Below, one piece after another: positions 1-7,272 of a stretch of 64,000 nucleotides of DNA (position 1 is the first letter of the stretch; the number at the start of each line of letters is the position of its first letter). The stretch is taken from positions 4,816,001-4,880,000 of the forward strand of contig NZ_CP150207.1 in the NCBI RefSeq assembly GCF_037969765.1. The letters are read 5' to 3'. Below the pieces are notes generated by a model that saw only the letters and a list, made by a program, of their open reading frames with translations, was not told the DNA's origin and searched no databases. The translations under genes were made by a program, and so were the position numbers. The stretch is from Paenibacillus sp. FSL W8-0186 (GTDB lineage: Bacteria > Bacillota > Bacilli > Paenibacillales > Paenibacillaceae).

Positions 1-725
1 GCCTCAAGGATGGAGTAGTCTGCTCCAAGCTCAAGCATTTCACCGAGCTCCAAAATGTCCTGCTCCAAATAACCTTCCGTATGCTCCTTAATCGAGGCGG
101 CGTCCATTTTCTCAAAATAATCGACGGTGAACTGCTCCGACGTTTTGTAGCGGTACCTCTCTGCCTTCGGGTAATAGCCGATCATTTCGCTGTCGTTATA
201 TAGCAAATAGGTGGCCGCCTGGAAGCCGTCTAAATCGAACTCGTTAATAAAGCGCCGCATTCTCTCAAAAAATTGTGCCCCTGCTGGAACAACCGCCTGC
301 TCTCCCGGTAAAATTTCTCCGTCCTTATTTAAATGCAAGACGCTGTATGGCGAGTATCTCGTAATGTAGGCAGACTTTTTCTCAGCGGCTATTTGCACGT
401 AGTAACTGGTAATATTGCTAAGAATCTCGCCGTTCTCATCCGCTTCATTGACGCAAGTGTAAATATGCTTGCGTGTATATGTAAATGTAGCTTCTTCCCC
501 GGTCAGCGTAAGGATTTCCATATTCAGGATTTCAGATTGGATGTTGTATATCTGAAAGTTCATCATCAGCTGAAAATGGTTAAGGAACGAAATTTGCCGC
601 TTGTCCGGATGAAACATTCCGGTGAGCTTGTCTATATTTTTGGCTGTGTAGGCTTGCTCCAGCGCTTTTACGATTTCCTGCACCTTTTGTTCCGTAATTC
701 TAGCTTTCTTGCCGAAAAAAAACAT
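1..725 (-). CDS. Hypothetical protein, 3' end outside window
   Basis: The minus strand is open from an ATG at 725 through to the left edge, giving about 241 codons with no stop. The product starts MFFFGKKARI and is soluble and charged, with no signal peptide or membrane segment. ATG 725 is preceded by GGAAGG at a good distance. A second ATG at 731 lies too close to that ribosome-binding site. The visible part is rich in aromatic and acidic residues and contains stretches such as GYYPKAERYRYKTSEQF. I do not recognise the family. A small cytosolic protein of NTF2/SnoaL-like size is possible, but nothing diagnostic is visible. The gene must continue beyond position 1. Confidence 0.75.
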   Translation of the reverse strand, partial: MFFFGKKARITEQKVQEIVKALEQAYTAKNIDKLTGMFHPDKRQISFLNHFQLMMNFQIYNIQSEILNMEILTLTGEEATFTYTRKHIYTCVNEADENGEILSNITSYYVQIAAEKKSAYITRYSPYSVLHLNKDGEILPGEQAVVPAGAQFFERMRRFINEFDLDGFQAATYLLYNDSEMIGYYPKAERYRYKTSEQFTVDYFEKMDAASIKEHTEGYLEQDILELGEMLELGADYSILE

Positions 726-811
726 GCCCATCACCTTCCGTCATTCGAATCATTAGTAATATCGGATGTTCCGACGTTATTGTTTAGTTGGCTGGTGGAT
801 TCATTGGTCAG

Positions 812-835
812 GGTCTGGGTCTGGGTCTGGGTCTA
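812..835. repeat. GGTCTG hexamer repeat
   Basis: Three perfect GGTCTG units and a fourth GGTCTA unit stand in tandem just upstream of the partial gene ending at the left edge. This is a short simple-sequence tract of a kind that can vary by slippage. No function is evident. Confidence 0.7.
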
Positions 836-860
836 GATGCAGCAGCTGTGAGCACTAAGC

Positions 861-1043
861 TAACGGACAGACGAGCCGCTATTTACTCATTTTCCCCCGA
901 TTTTGAATTCTATCGGACACAGAGGACTTTATTTGCCCCTGCCATCCCTATTTTCACCCGCATTTGGTTGAACAGCGGAACTACGGTCCGTTAGCTCTGC
1001 AATTTTGTGTTTTTTTCGCTAATAGCGGAACTACGGTCCGTTA
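861..1043. repeat. Dispersed 20-bp repeat family, three copies
   Basis: AGCGGAACTACGGTCCGTTA occurs exactly at 974-993 and 1024-1043, 50 bp apart. A diverged inverted copy, TAACGGACAGACGAGCCGCT, lies at 861-880. All share the TAACGGAC...CCGCT ends. The block lies in a spacer between two minus-strand genes and is not coding. It looks like a small intergenic repeat family. Confidence 0.65.
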
Positions 1044-1061
1044 AGGATACTGCGAGAGCCT

Positions 1062-1206
1062 TAGGCGGCTCGCACGGCTTGGGAGGCTTGGCGGCTTGGG
1101 CATCTCAGCATTTAGGCAGTTTGGCATCTTGATCAGTTAGCGTATTGGTGTTTTGGAAGTTCGGCATCTTGATCAGCAGGCGGCTTGGAGGCTTGGCACC
1201 TTGGCG
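1062..1206. repeat. Degenerate GGCTTGG-rich repeat tract
   Basis: The tract consists of variations on GGCGGCTTGG and GGCATCTTGATCAG. The latter occurs exactly at 1123-1136 and 1163-1176. It fills most of the spacer between the partial gene and the azoreductase terminator. No open frame with a ribosome-binding site is visible. Confidence 0.5.
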
Positions 1207-1242
1207 ACTTTTCCCCATCCCCCTCCCTTCAACGCAGGCACT

Positions 1243-1300
1243 AAAAAACAAGGCCATCCCCGATCAATTCCAATCCTGATCTTTGGGGACAGCCTTGTTT
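1243..1300 (-). terminator. Terminator of azoreductase gene
   Basis: AAACAAGGC (1246-1254) pairs with GCCTTGTTT (1292-1300), with an inner CCCC/GGGG pairing. Read on the minus strand it is followed by six T. It lies about 45 bp after the azoR stop. Confidence 0.85.
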
Positions 1301-1344
1301 ATAAGATATTAATCTAGTGCCGGATCATGCCAAGTCTATGGTAA

Positions 1345-1986
1345 TTACGCGTGTTGAAGAGCCAGTTTGGAAGCAGCTTCCGCTACGCGGCGCAAGCCGT
1401 CTTCGATGATCTCGTTCGCTTTGGCCGGCATTGCGTTATGCCCTTCGATGACAACTTCATCGATGATTTGCATGCCGAACACGCCGCCGAATACGCTGCG
1501 CATATAATTCACGGCCATTTCCATCGGCGCTGTTTCTGGCGTCGAGTAGATGCCGCCGCGCGCACTCAGGAAGATCGCCTTCTTGTCCGTCATCAACGAA
1601 ACCAGTTGACCTTCCTCATTATATTTAAATGCAAATCCCGCAGCATAGACGTAATCGATGAAGGTTTGCAATTTCGCCGGGATGGTCAGGTTCCACAGCG
1701 GGAACGCGAATACAACGACGTCTGCAGCGCTTAATGCGTCCATTGCTTTTTGTTTAGCTGCCAAAATACGGCTCTCAACATCCGTCAATTCGCCGCCGTT
1801 TTGCATTTTGCCGAAGGCGTTGAACAGATCCTGGCCGAAGTAAGGCATATCCTCTTCGAATACGTCATACGTAGTTACGTTCAGGTTCTCTTGGCCTTTG
1901 ATTGCCTCCATAAACGTTTCGTACATTCTACTGGACACGCCCTCAGAAGCAGGACGGTTATTGGCTTTAACAACTAGTACATTCAT
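1345..1986 (-). CDS. azoR: FMN-dependent NADH:quinone/azo oxidoreductase
   Basis: This is a flavodoxin-fold cytosolic oxidoreductase of about 213 residues. The family reduces quinones and azo compounds with NADH through FMN and protects against electrophile stress. Visible family features are the N-terminal beta strand MNVLVVKANNRP, the FPLWN motif near residues 95-99 that contacts the flavin, and the SARGGIYS loop near 141-148. ATG 1986 is preceded by GGAGGAA at about six bases; an in-frame GTG at 2001 sits inside that ribosome-binding site and is unlikely to be used. The gene is monocistronic with its own terminator. A 15-bp inverted repeat 34-48 bp upstream may be the operator of a thiol- or quinone-sensing repressor. 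Confidence 0.9.
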   Translation of the reverse strand: MNVLVVKANNRPASEGVSSRMYETFMEAIKGQENLNVTTYDVFEEDMPYFGQDLFNAFGKMQNGGELTDVESRILAAKQKAMDALSAADVVVFAFPLWNLTIPAKLQTFIDYVYAAGFAFKYNEEGQLVSLMTDKKAIFLSARGGIYSTPETAPMEMAVNYMRSVFGGVFGMQIIDEVVIEGHNAMPAKANEIIEDGLRRVAEAASKLALQHA

Positions 1987-2019
1987 GTAAGATTCCTCCA
2001 CTTTTTCTCTACAAATTTA

Positions 2020-2034
2020 GGTATGATTGATACC
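2020..2034. promoter_or_regulatory. Inverted repeat upstream of azoR
   Basis: GGTAT-GATTG-ATACC is a perfect 5-bp inverted repeat with a 5-bp spacer, 34-48 bp upstream of the azoR start. It is in the right place for a repressor operator. It does not match the B. subtilis YodB or MhqR consensus as I recall them, so the regulator is unknown. Confidence 0.35.
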
Positions 2035-2367
2035 CCACTCTATTTTATCAGATGTTTCTGGCAGATGTCATATTTTTAGGCTGCATGCAGCAGACTAACG
2101 GCATTCCTTCCTCTATTTAACATCTATCGTTTATACGACATATTCGATGAATTATAGAAAAATCGCGAAATGAGGGTTTACTACGACCCTTACATCCTTC
2201 ATGGTATGGAATTTCCACTAGCCCTCCAAAATTAACGCAACATTTGATTGTCATACATCCACTTCAAGACCGTATAAGACCAGCTGTTCTGGTTAAGCCT
2301 AGAGGTTAGATTACGGGGGATTTGCCCGTGACTCGAGTACACCATACAACTTGAGAGGATGTTGGCA

Positions 2368-3102
2368 ATGGATCGCTTGAAGGACAAAATCGCAATCATT
2401 ACCGGCGGGGCATCAGGCATGGGGGCTGCCATGGCCAAACTGTTCGCGGACGAAGGCGCAACCGTCATTGCCGCCGATATCAATGAGGAGAATCTGGCCA
2501 AGATCGCCGAAACCAATCACGTCGAGGGCATGAAGCTGGATGTATCCTCCGACCAAAATTGGGCTGAACTGACGAAGGCGGTTATGGATAAATATGGACG
2601 CATCGATATTTTGATCAATAATGCAGGGATTTCCTCTGAAAAAACACCCGAGCAAATTACCGAAGCCGACTGGAGTCTAATGCACAAAATCAACTCTTTC
2701 GGCCCATTTCTAGGCATTAAGCATGCTGCGAAATATATGAAGGAAGCGCGCAAAGGCTCGATCGTCAACACTTCCTCCTATACGGCAATTATTGGCTCCG
2801 GCTTTAACCATTATTCTGCGTCCAAAGGCTCCTTGCGCGCTATTGCACGTGCGGCCGCGGCGGACCTGGGCCAATTCAATATCCGCGTAAATACGGTATT
2901 TCCCGGCGTTATTGAAACGCCGATGACGGCAAAGCTGACGGAGTACAGAGAAGCGATGGACATGCTCGTTCGTGCGACGCCCATGCAGCGTCTGGGACAA
3001 CCCGAGGAAGTGGCCAATGCCATTTTGTTCCTGGCTTCGGACGAAGCATCTTACATTACGGGCGGCGAGCTCGTGATCGACGGCGGATACTCCGCCCGGT
3101 AA
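2368..3102 (+). CDS. SDR-family oxidoreductase
   Basis: This is a classical short-chain dehydrogenase/reductase of 244 residues, predicted to be cytosolic and NAD(P)-dependent. The cofactor motif TGGASGMG is at residues 12-19, NNAG at 84-87, the catalytic Ser near 136 and YSASK at 149-153. The ending GGELVIDGGYSAR is typical. An acidic residue after the second strand (AADINEE) favours NAD over NADP. ATG 2368 is chosen because AGAGG lies 10 bases upstream; ATG 2359 almost touches that site. The substrate cannot be told from sequence. The gene stands alone and ends at a bidirectional hairpin shared with the convergent lipoprotein gene. Confidence 0.88.
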   Translation: MDRLKDKIAIITGGASGMGAAMAKLFADEGATVIAADINEENLAKIAETNHVEGMKLDVSSDQNWAELTKAVMDKYGRIDILINNAGISSEKTPEQITEADWSLMHKINSFGPFLGIKHAAKYMKEARKGSIVNTSSYTAIIGSGFNHYSASKGSLRAIARAAAADLGQFNIRVNTVFPGVIETPMTAKLTEYREAMDMLVRATPMQRLGQPEEVANAILFLASDEASYITGGELVIDGGYSAR

Positions 3103-3141
3103 TTGCCGCTTCAAGCCTCCCGTTTATTCTAACAAAAAGAA

Positions 3142-3186
3142 AGCCGAGCCCCTGCAGGAACGTGTCCTGAGCGGTGCCCGGCTATT
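3142..3186. terminator. Bidirectional terminator, SDR / lipoprotein
   Basis: AGCCGAGC pairs with GCCCGGCT around an inner CAGGA/TCCTG stem. There are A residues on the left and ATTTTTAT on the right. It lies between two convergent genes. Confidence 0.75.
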
Positions 3187-3193
3187 TTTATCA

Positions 3194-3754
3194 TCAATCA
3201 TCCAGCTCGACGTTTTGGATGTTTCCGTCCGCATCGACCGTCCACTCGATTTCAACGCCTTTATTGAGTCCCAGGTTATCATCGTCTTCAATCGTCATAT
3301 TGTCCGGGATAGTCATCGTTTGCTGTCCGCCATGATCCAGCTGCACGGTAACCTTCCTCCCACTGACCTCCAGAATTGTGCCCTCGTATTCCAGATTCAG
3401 CAGAACCAGACCGCCGTTGGGATCCGTAATTGTAATGCGTTTGCCTCCATCGGTAAGCAGCTCGACTTTTTTATGATAATTATTTTTGAGCGAAATATCT
3501 TTGAGCACTTTCTGGACCTTTACCCCAGAAGGCAGCCCCTCCGTCTCCGATACGGCTTTCTTTTGCTGCTCAGGCTGCCCGCCTGTATTATTCTGGTTCG
3601 TTGCTGCAGATCCTTTTCCTGGTGCTGGCGCGTTTCCCTGGGTCCCTGTTTGCGCCTTGCCCGCGCAGCCGCTTAGCAAAATGCACGCACTCATTACCAG
3701 CAGAAGCGTAGTGGCTTTAAACCCGCGCCCCATATTAATTTTATAATTTGTCAT
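3194..3754 (-). CDS. Putative lipoprotein of unknown function
   Basis: This is a 186-residue lipoprotein. A hydrophobic stretch at residues 14-27 is followed by the lipobox LSGC with Cys30 as lipidation site. Next comes a Gly/Asn/Gln-rich linker (about 31-65), then a small beta-rich domain with TDGGKRITITDPNG and an acidic end. The second half reads like a small beta-barrel in which short strands alternate with turns. ATG 3754 is preceded by GGAGGT. No catalytic motif is visible and I do not recognise the family. It faces the SDR gene across a shared terminator and appears to be transcribed alone. Confidence 0.8.
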   Translation of the reverse strand: MTNYKINMGRGFKATTLLLVMSACILLSGCAGKAQTGTQGNAPAPGKGSAATNQNNTGGQPEQQKKAVSETEGLPSGVKVQKVLKDISLKNNYHKKVELLTDGGKRITITDPNGGLVLLNLEYEGTILEVSGRKVTVQLDHGGQQTMTIPDNMTIEDDDNLGLNKGVEIEWTVDADGNIQNVELDD

Positions 3755-3930
3755 CGTGTACCTCCAGTTGTTTGACTTATAAACCTAGTCTACCGCCATA
3801 TAATATCCTTAATTTTCTATTATAACAAATTAATAAATAATTATTCGAGTTTTTTAGACAATTTTCGACTATTAGTGGACAGCTTTAAGATAAAGTAAGC
3901 GACAGAATTTACTTCCCTGCATCTGCATGA

Positions 3931-3960
3931 AAAAGGACGTGCCTTCGGCACGCCTTTTTT
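3931..3960. terminator. Terminator after metallopeptidase gene
   Basis: CGTGCC (3938-3943) and GGCACG (3947-3952) form a tight hairpin. There are T runs on the plus side (3955-3960) and four A on the other, so it can work both ways. It lies about 60 bp past the end of the minus-strand peptidase gene. Confidence 0.8.
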
Positions 3961-4022
3961 GTTGCGTTTTTTCACTTTTCGTGTTAGTGATAGGTTCCCC
4001 TCAGAACCTGCGGGCTAAATCA

Positions 4023-4946
4023 TTATGGCTGGAAACGCTGCGCATCCTTTTTGAGCTGGCTCCAGGTATAGCGAAGCAGCCAGGCATCCCAATCCGTAAT
4101 CGTCGTTGAGTTCCCCGCCCACATAATGGTCGGCAGCGGAAACCCTCCGGGCGGGCGATCCTGGGCTCCATAGAAGTCAGGCAGTCCGAATCCATGGCCG
4201 ATCTCATGCTCCATAATATGGACTTCATAGTTGTTCACCGTGCTTAAAATATACTCATCCGACATGCGCTGGCCCCAATCGCCTCCAGCACCACCGCCAA
4301 AATTGGCCGTGGCCCATAGATACATGTCAAACCGCTTGTCCAACCCTCCAGGATAGACATAGTTCCGATCGTTGAAATGTTCGAACCGGGACAGCGCGCT
4401 TGGAGCGACAGGCAGTGCCGATGGAATCCGCGGATCGGTTCTGCTAAGCTCATCAACAATCGTTTGCGTGTACACGATTTCATGTGGCTGTTTGTTTAAA
4501 ATTTGCGCGGGATTCGCAACGGCCCAGCCCACAACTTTGACCGGGATATCCCCGTAAGGCCATCCGTCATACCCCTTGAGATGTTTGGTCCAGTTATTCA
4601 ACTGGCGCCCCAGCATTCGTTCGATATCCTGACGCTGCTGCAGCGTCAGATTTTTGGGCGACTGCCAGCGGACCACATAATTGATCGTTCCCTTACCGGC
4701 AAAGATTTGATCAAAAATGAGATTTTTGCGGCCTACAGAATTCTCTTTCAGCATTCGGTTATTATAGACCCATTCAATAGAAGGCCTTAGTGCCTCTGGC
4801 ATGTCGGACAGCGAGGCAGCAATAGCCGTCTGGCTTACCGCGTTTGTCTGGCGCTGAGGCGTGGCCAGTGCAGCAACTGTTCCAGCTAAAGAAAGAGTTA
4901 ATGCGGCAGACAGAAAACCTAATATCCATTTACGCCGTATAGACAT
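4023..4946 (-). CDS. Secreted metzincin-like zinc metallopeptidase
   Basis: This is a 307-residue exported protein. A signal peptide spans about residues 1-28 (charged start, then ILGFLSAALTLSLAGTVAALA). The zinc motif HEIGHGFGLPD is at 247-257: His247, His251 and Asp257 are likely zinc ligands, Glu248 the catalytic base, and Gly254 the metzincin turn. PTIMWAG near 272-278 may supply the Met-turn. ATG 4946 is preceded by GAAAGGAAGAG; the frame extends upstream to 4991 but without an equally good site. Asp as third ligand and the family as a whole resemble secreted proteases seen beside cellulose-binding domains, but no such domain is present. The substrate is unknown. No propeptide cysteine switch is visible. 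Confidence 0.8.
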   Translation of the reverse strand: MSIRRKWILGFLSAALTLSLAGTVAALATPQRQTNAVSQTAIAASLSDMPEALRPSIEWVYNNRMLKENSVGRKNLIFDQIFAGKGTINYVVRWQSPKNLTLQQRQDIERMLGRQLNNWTKHLKGYDGWPYGDIPVKVVGWAVANPAQILNKQPHEIVYTQTIVDELSRTDPRIPSALPVAPSALSRFEHFNDRNYVYPGGLDKRFDMYLWATANFGGGAGGDWGQRMSDEYILSTVNNYEVHIMEHEIGHGFGLPDFYGAQDRPPGGFPLPTIMWAGNSTTITDWDAWLLRYTWSQLKKDAQRFQP

Positions 4947-5063
4947 ATGGACTCTTCCTTTCTTATATTTATTTTTCAAGAGATATATCAACTAATGATT
5001 CTATATTTTACATATACAACAATATATTGGTAGGTACTAATTACCTTTTTATATAAACAAAAA

Positions 5064-5109
5064 GCCCCCCACATGGTAGACAACTGAAAATCTATTCCAT
5101 GTGGAGAGC
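5064..5109 (-). terminator. Terminator of MFS transporter gene
   Basis: CCACATGG (5069-5076) pairs with CCATGTGG (5097-5104), extended by AGC/GCT. On the minus strand it is followed by GGGGCTTTTTG. Confidence 0.8.
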
Positions 5110-5143
5110 TATATAGTTACCTTCGGTGCATGCACCTTGCTTA

Positions 5144-6364
5144 CTAAGTCGTAGTTGAACGACGCTCGGGAGGCTGCACACTCATACGTTTGCCCGCTCT
5201 TAGCGATAGCCCAAAGCAAAGCAGCAGAACGATGCATGCGAGAGTATAAGGATAATTGATATTTATATCGAACAAATATCCCGCGAGGATCGGCCCGGCA
5301 ATATTGCCGAGACTCGTATATGCCGAATTAAGCCCTGCGACGTAACCTTGCCGATCGGCAGCGAGCTTCGACATTTGGGTACCGATGGCTGGACGCAAAA
5401 TATCAATCGCCAGAAAGACGATAAAGGTAACGGCAAAAATCATCCAAAACTTGTGCACAAAAAGCGTCATAAGAATGAAAATTCCCGCAAACAGAAGGCA
5501 TACCGAAATGACGTTTTTCTCGCCAAAGCGATTCAAAATCCAACTGAAGGCCGTAGCTTGAACTACAGCGCCAGCGATGGAGCCAAATGTAATGATAAAG
5601 GCAATATCTCCGGGTTCAAAACCGAATTTATGATCGACAAACAGTCCGAAGACCGTTTCGAAATTGGCAAGCCCAAAAGACATGACAAAAACGATGATCA
5701 AGCTTAAGAAAAAGGGCTCGCGATAAGAATGAAGCAATTGAGTTAAAAAGCTGCTCTCTTTATCCGATGATGCAGGGGATTCGGAAGACGCCTTTTGCAT
5801 AGTTAGAGACTCCCGAAGGACAAACAAAGAAATACAACCTGCTATAAGCCCCGCAACTCCTGCGGCATAAAACGGGACGCGGATCCCGAACTCGGCGATA
5901 TACCCTCCGATTCCAGGCCCGATAATAAATCCTGTCGTAATGGCCGCATTAATGTAGCCCATCCCAGCTGCACGCTCATCCTGTGTCGTAATGTCAGCGA
6001 CATAAGCCATCACGGCCGGCATAATCATCGCGGCGCTAATACCGCCAAGCATCCTTGAAATATACAGCAGCACGGGAGCACTCGCCAATCCGAACAGCAC
6101 CTCGGAAAAAGCAAATACGATCATGCCGATGACAATCATCCGCTTTCTTCCGTAAGAGTCGGCCAAGCGGCCTGCCAGAGGCGAAAATAGAAACTGTGTC
6201 AGTGAGAAGGTAGCCACCAGCAGGCCGACCGTACTCCCGCTAATCCCCAAACTATTCATAAATTTAGGCATGATCGGGATGATCAGCCCAATTCCCATAA
6301 AAACTAGAAAAATATTCAACATCAGGATCAGTACCGCACCCCGATTTTTCAACATTAACCCCAT
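5144..6364 (-). CDS. MFS multidrug efflux transporter
   Basis: This is a major facilitator superfamily protein of about 406 residues with 12 predicted membrane helices, of the drug:H+ antiporter (DHA1, TetA/NorA-like) type. Visible family marks are the loop 2-3 motif GRLADSYGRKR and the helix-5 motif GFIIGPGIGGYIAE. A charged central loop (SSESPASSDKESS) separates the two six-helix halves. ATG 6364 (MGLMLKNR) is chosen because GGAGGAATTC lies just upstream; the frame is open to 6412. It follows a TetR regulator in the same direction with a 96-bp gap and is probably repressed by it. A TGAATATTCA palindrome (6398-6407) lies in this gap. The substrate range is not predictable. Confidence 0.88.
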   Translation of the reverse strand: MGLMLKNRGAVLILMLNIFLVFMGIGLIIPIMPKFMNSLGISGSTVGLLVATFSLTQFLFSPLAGRLADSYGRKRMIVIGMIVFAFSEVLFGLASAPVLLYISRMLGGISAAMIMPAVMAYVADITTQDERAAGMGYINAAITTGFIIGPGIGGYIAEFGIRVPFYAAGVAGLIAGCISLFVLRESLTMQKASSESPASSDKESSFLTQLLHSYREPFFLSLIIVFVMSFGLANFETVFGLFVDHKFGFEPGDIAFIITFGSIAGAVVQATAFSWILNRFGEKNVISVCLLFAGIFILMTLFVHKFWMIFAVTFIVFLAIDILRPAIGTQMSKLAADRQGYVAGLNSAYTSLGNIAGPILAGYLFDININYPYTLACIVLLLCFGLSLRAGKRMSVQPPERRSTTT

Positions 6365-6393
6365 ACAGAATTCCTCCAACGTTGTATGCAAAC

Positions 6394-6410
6394 ATACTGA
6401 ATATTCATTC
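6394..6410. promoter_or_regulatory. Possible second TetR operator before MFS gene
   Basis: TACTGAATATTCATTCA contains the perfect palindrome TGAATATTCA (6398-6407) and repeats the ACTGAA and ATTCA halves of the operator at 7081-7104. It lies between the regulator and the transporter. Confidence 0.4.
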
Positions 6411-6460
6411 AAAATGATGAAAAAAGAAAAACGTCTATCGACGTAAATTTTAAACCTGAA

Positions 6461-7060
6461 CTATTTTGAGGGCTTGGCGATTCCATGCAGAAACACATCC
6501 ATAGCCAATTGGTAAGCCTCAAGCGTCTCCTGCCGGTCCATGTTTCGCGCATGCTGGCTTAAGCCAAGCAGTAGACTGTCCAGGATGATGGCTAACCCCT
6601 CTACATTTGTATTTTTAAATTCGCCGTTATCGATCCCTTTCTGCAGCAATTGCTGATTAAATATGAGATAGCCTTTGACAATTTCATTAATCCGCTCTTC
6701 CACGTCCGAAGCTTTCTCCGAATTGTTATAAAATTCATCAGCGGCTCTGGTCAGTGGATGGTTTAATTGATCGAGCGCTAAATGCTCAGCCATGCCGTGC
6801 AATTTATCGATCGTGGTTAGGTAGAGCGGCTCCTTCGCTAGCCATGTCTCCTCCCACTCGAGGTTCCATTCATCAATCAAATATAGAAACAAGCCTTCCT
6901 TGTTCTTGAAATGATAATAAATGTTGCCCGCGCTGCAGCCGGTAGCCTTCACAATATCTTCGATCGATGTAGCCTTGTACCCCTTCTGCACGAACAAAGC
7001 TCTAGCGGCATCGGCCATCTTCTTCTTGGTTTGTTCGCTTTGCCGCTTCTTTTTATTCAT
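6461..7060 (-). CDS. TetR/AcrR-family transcriptional regulator
   Basis: This is a 199-residue repressor-type protein. The N-terminal HTH domain spans about residues 10-56; TSIEDIVKATGCSAGNIYYHFKNKEG is the canonical TetR recognition region. The remaining all-helical part is the ligand-binding domain. It precedes the MFS efflux gene on the same strand. A perfect 9-bp-arm inverted repeat lies 21-44 bp upstream of its start, so autoregulation and control of the pump are likely. ATG 7060 opens with a Lys/Arg-rich segment, MNKKKRQ. The ligand is unknown. Confidence 0.9.
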   Translation of the reverse strand: MNKKKRQSEQTKKKMADAARALFVQKGYKATSIEDIVKATGCSAGNIYYHFKNKEGLFLYLIDEWNLEWEETWLAKEPLYLTTIDKLHGMAEHLALDQLNHPLTRAADEFYNNSEKASDVEERINEIVKGYLIFNQQLLQKGIDNGEFKNTNVEGLAIILDSLLLGLSQHARNMDRQETLEAYQLAMDVFLHGIAKPSK

Positions 7061-7080
7061 TCCTGAATCACCGCTTTCAG

Positions 7081-7104
7081 AATACTGAACAATTATTCAG
7101 TATT
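7081..7104. promoter_or_regulatory. TetR operator palindrome
   Basis: AATACTGAA-CAATTA-TTCAGTATT has perfect 9-bp arms and lies just upstream of the TetR-MFS operon. Size, symmetry and place fit a TetR-family operator. Confidence 0.7.
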
Positions 7105-7194
7105 ATAATCGAATAAGGCCAGCTTAGGCAACCCCTTTTTAAATCGTACCTAGCACCAAATCATCCATGCGAAATGATGCCATAAATATATAAC

Positions 7195-7238
7195 AAAAAA
7201 AGGTACAGCCACCCAACCACTTAAGGGACTGTACCTTT
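7195..7238 (-). terminator. Terminator of SLH glucanase gene
   Basis: AAAGGTACAG (7199-7208) pairs with CTGTACCTTT (7229-7238). On the minus strand it is followed by a T run. It sits 35 bp after the stop of the large glucanase gene. Confidence 0.85.
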
Positions 7239-7272
7239 TCTATAATTGCTTTATACCGGCGTTCCTGACAGT

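Noticed and set aside
333..836. Plus-strand open frame of 167 codons
   Set aside because: It is antisense to the partial minus-strand gene that reads through to the left edge, and its end is the GGTCTG repeat read as alternating Trp/Val.
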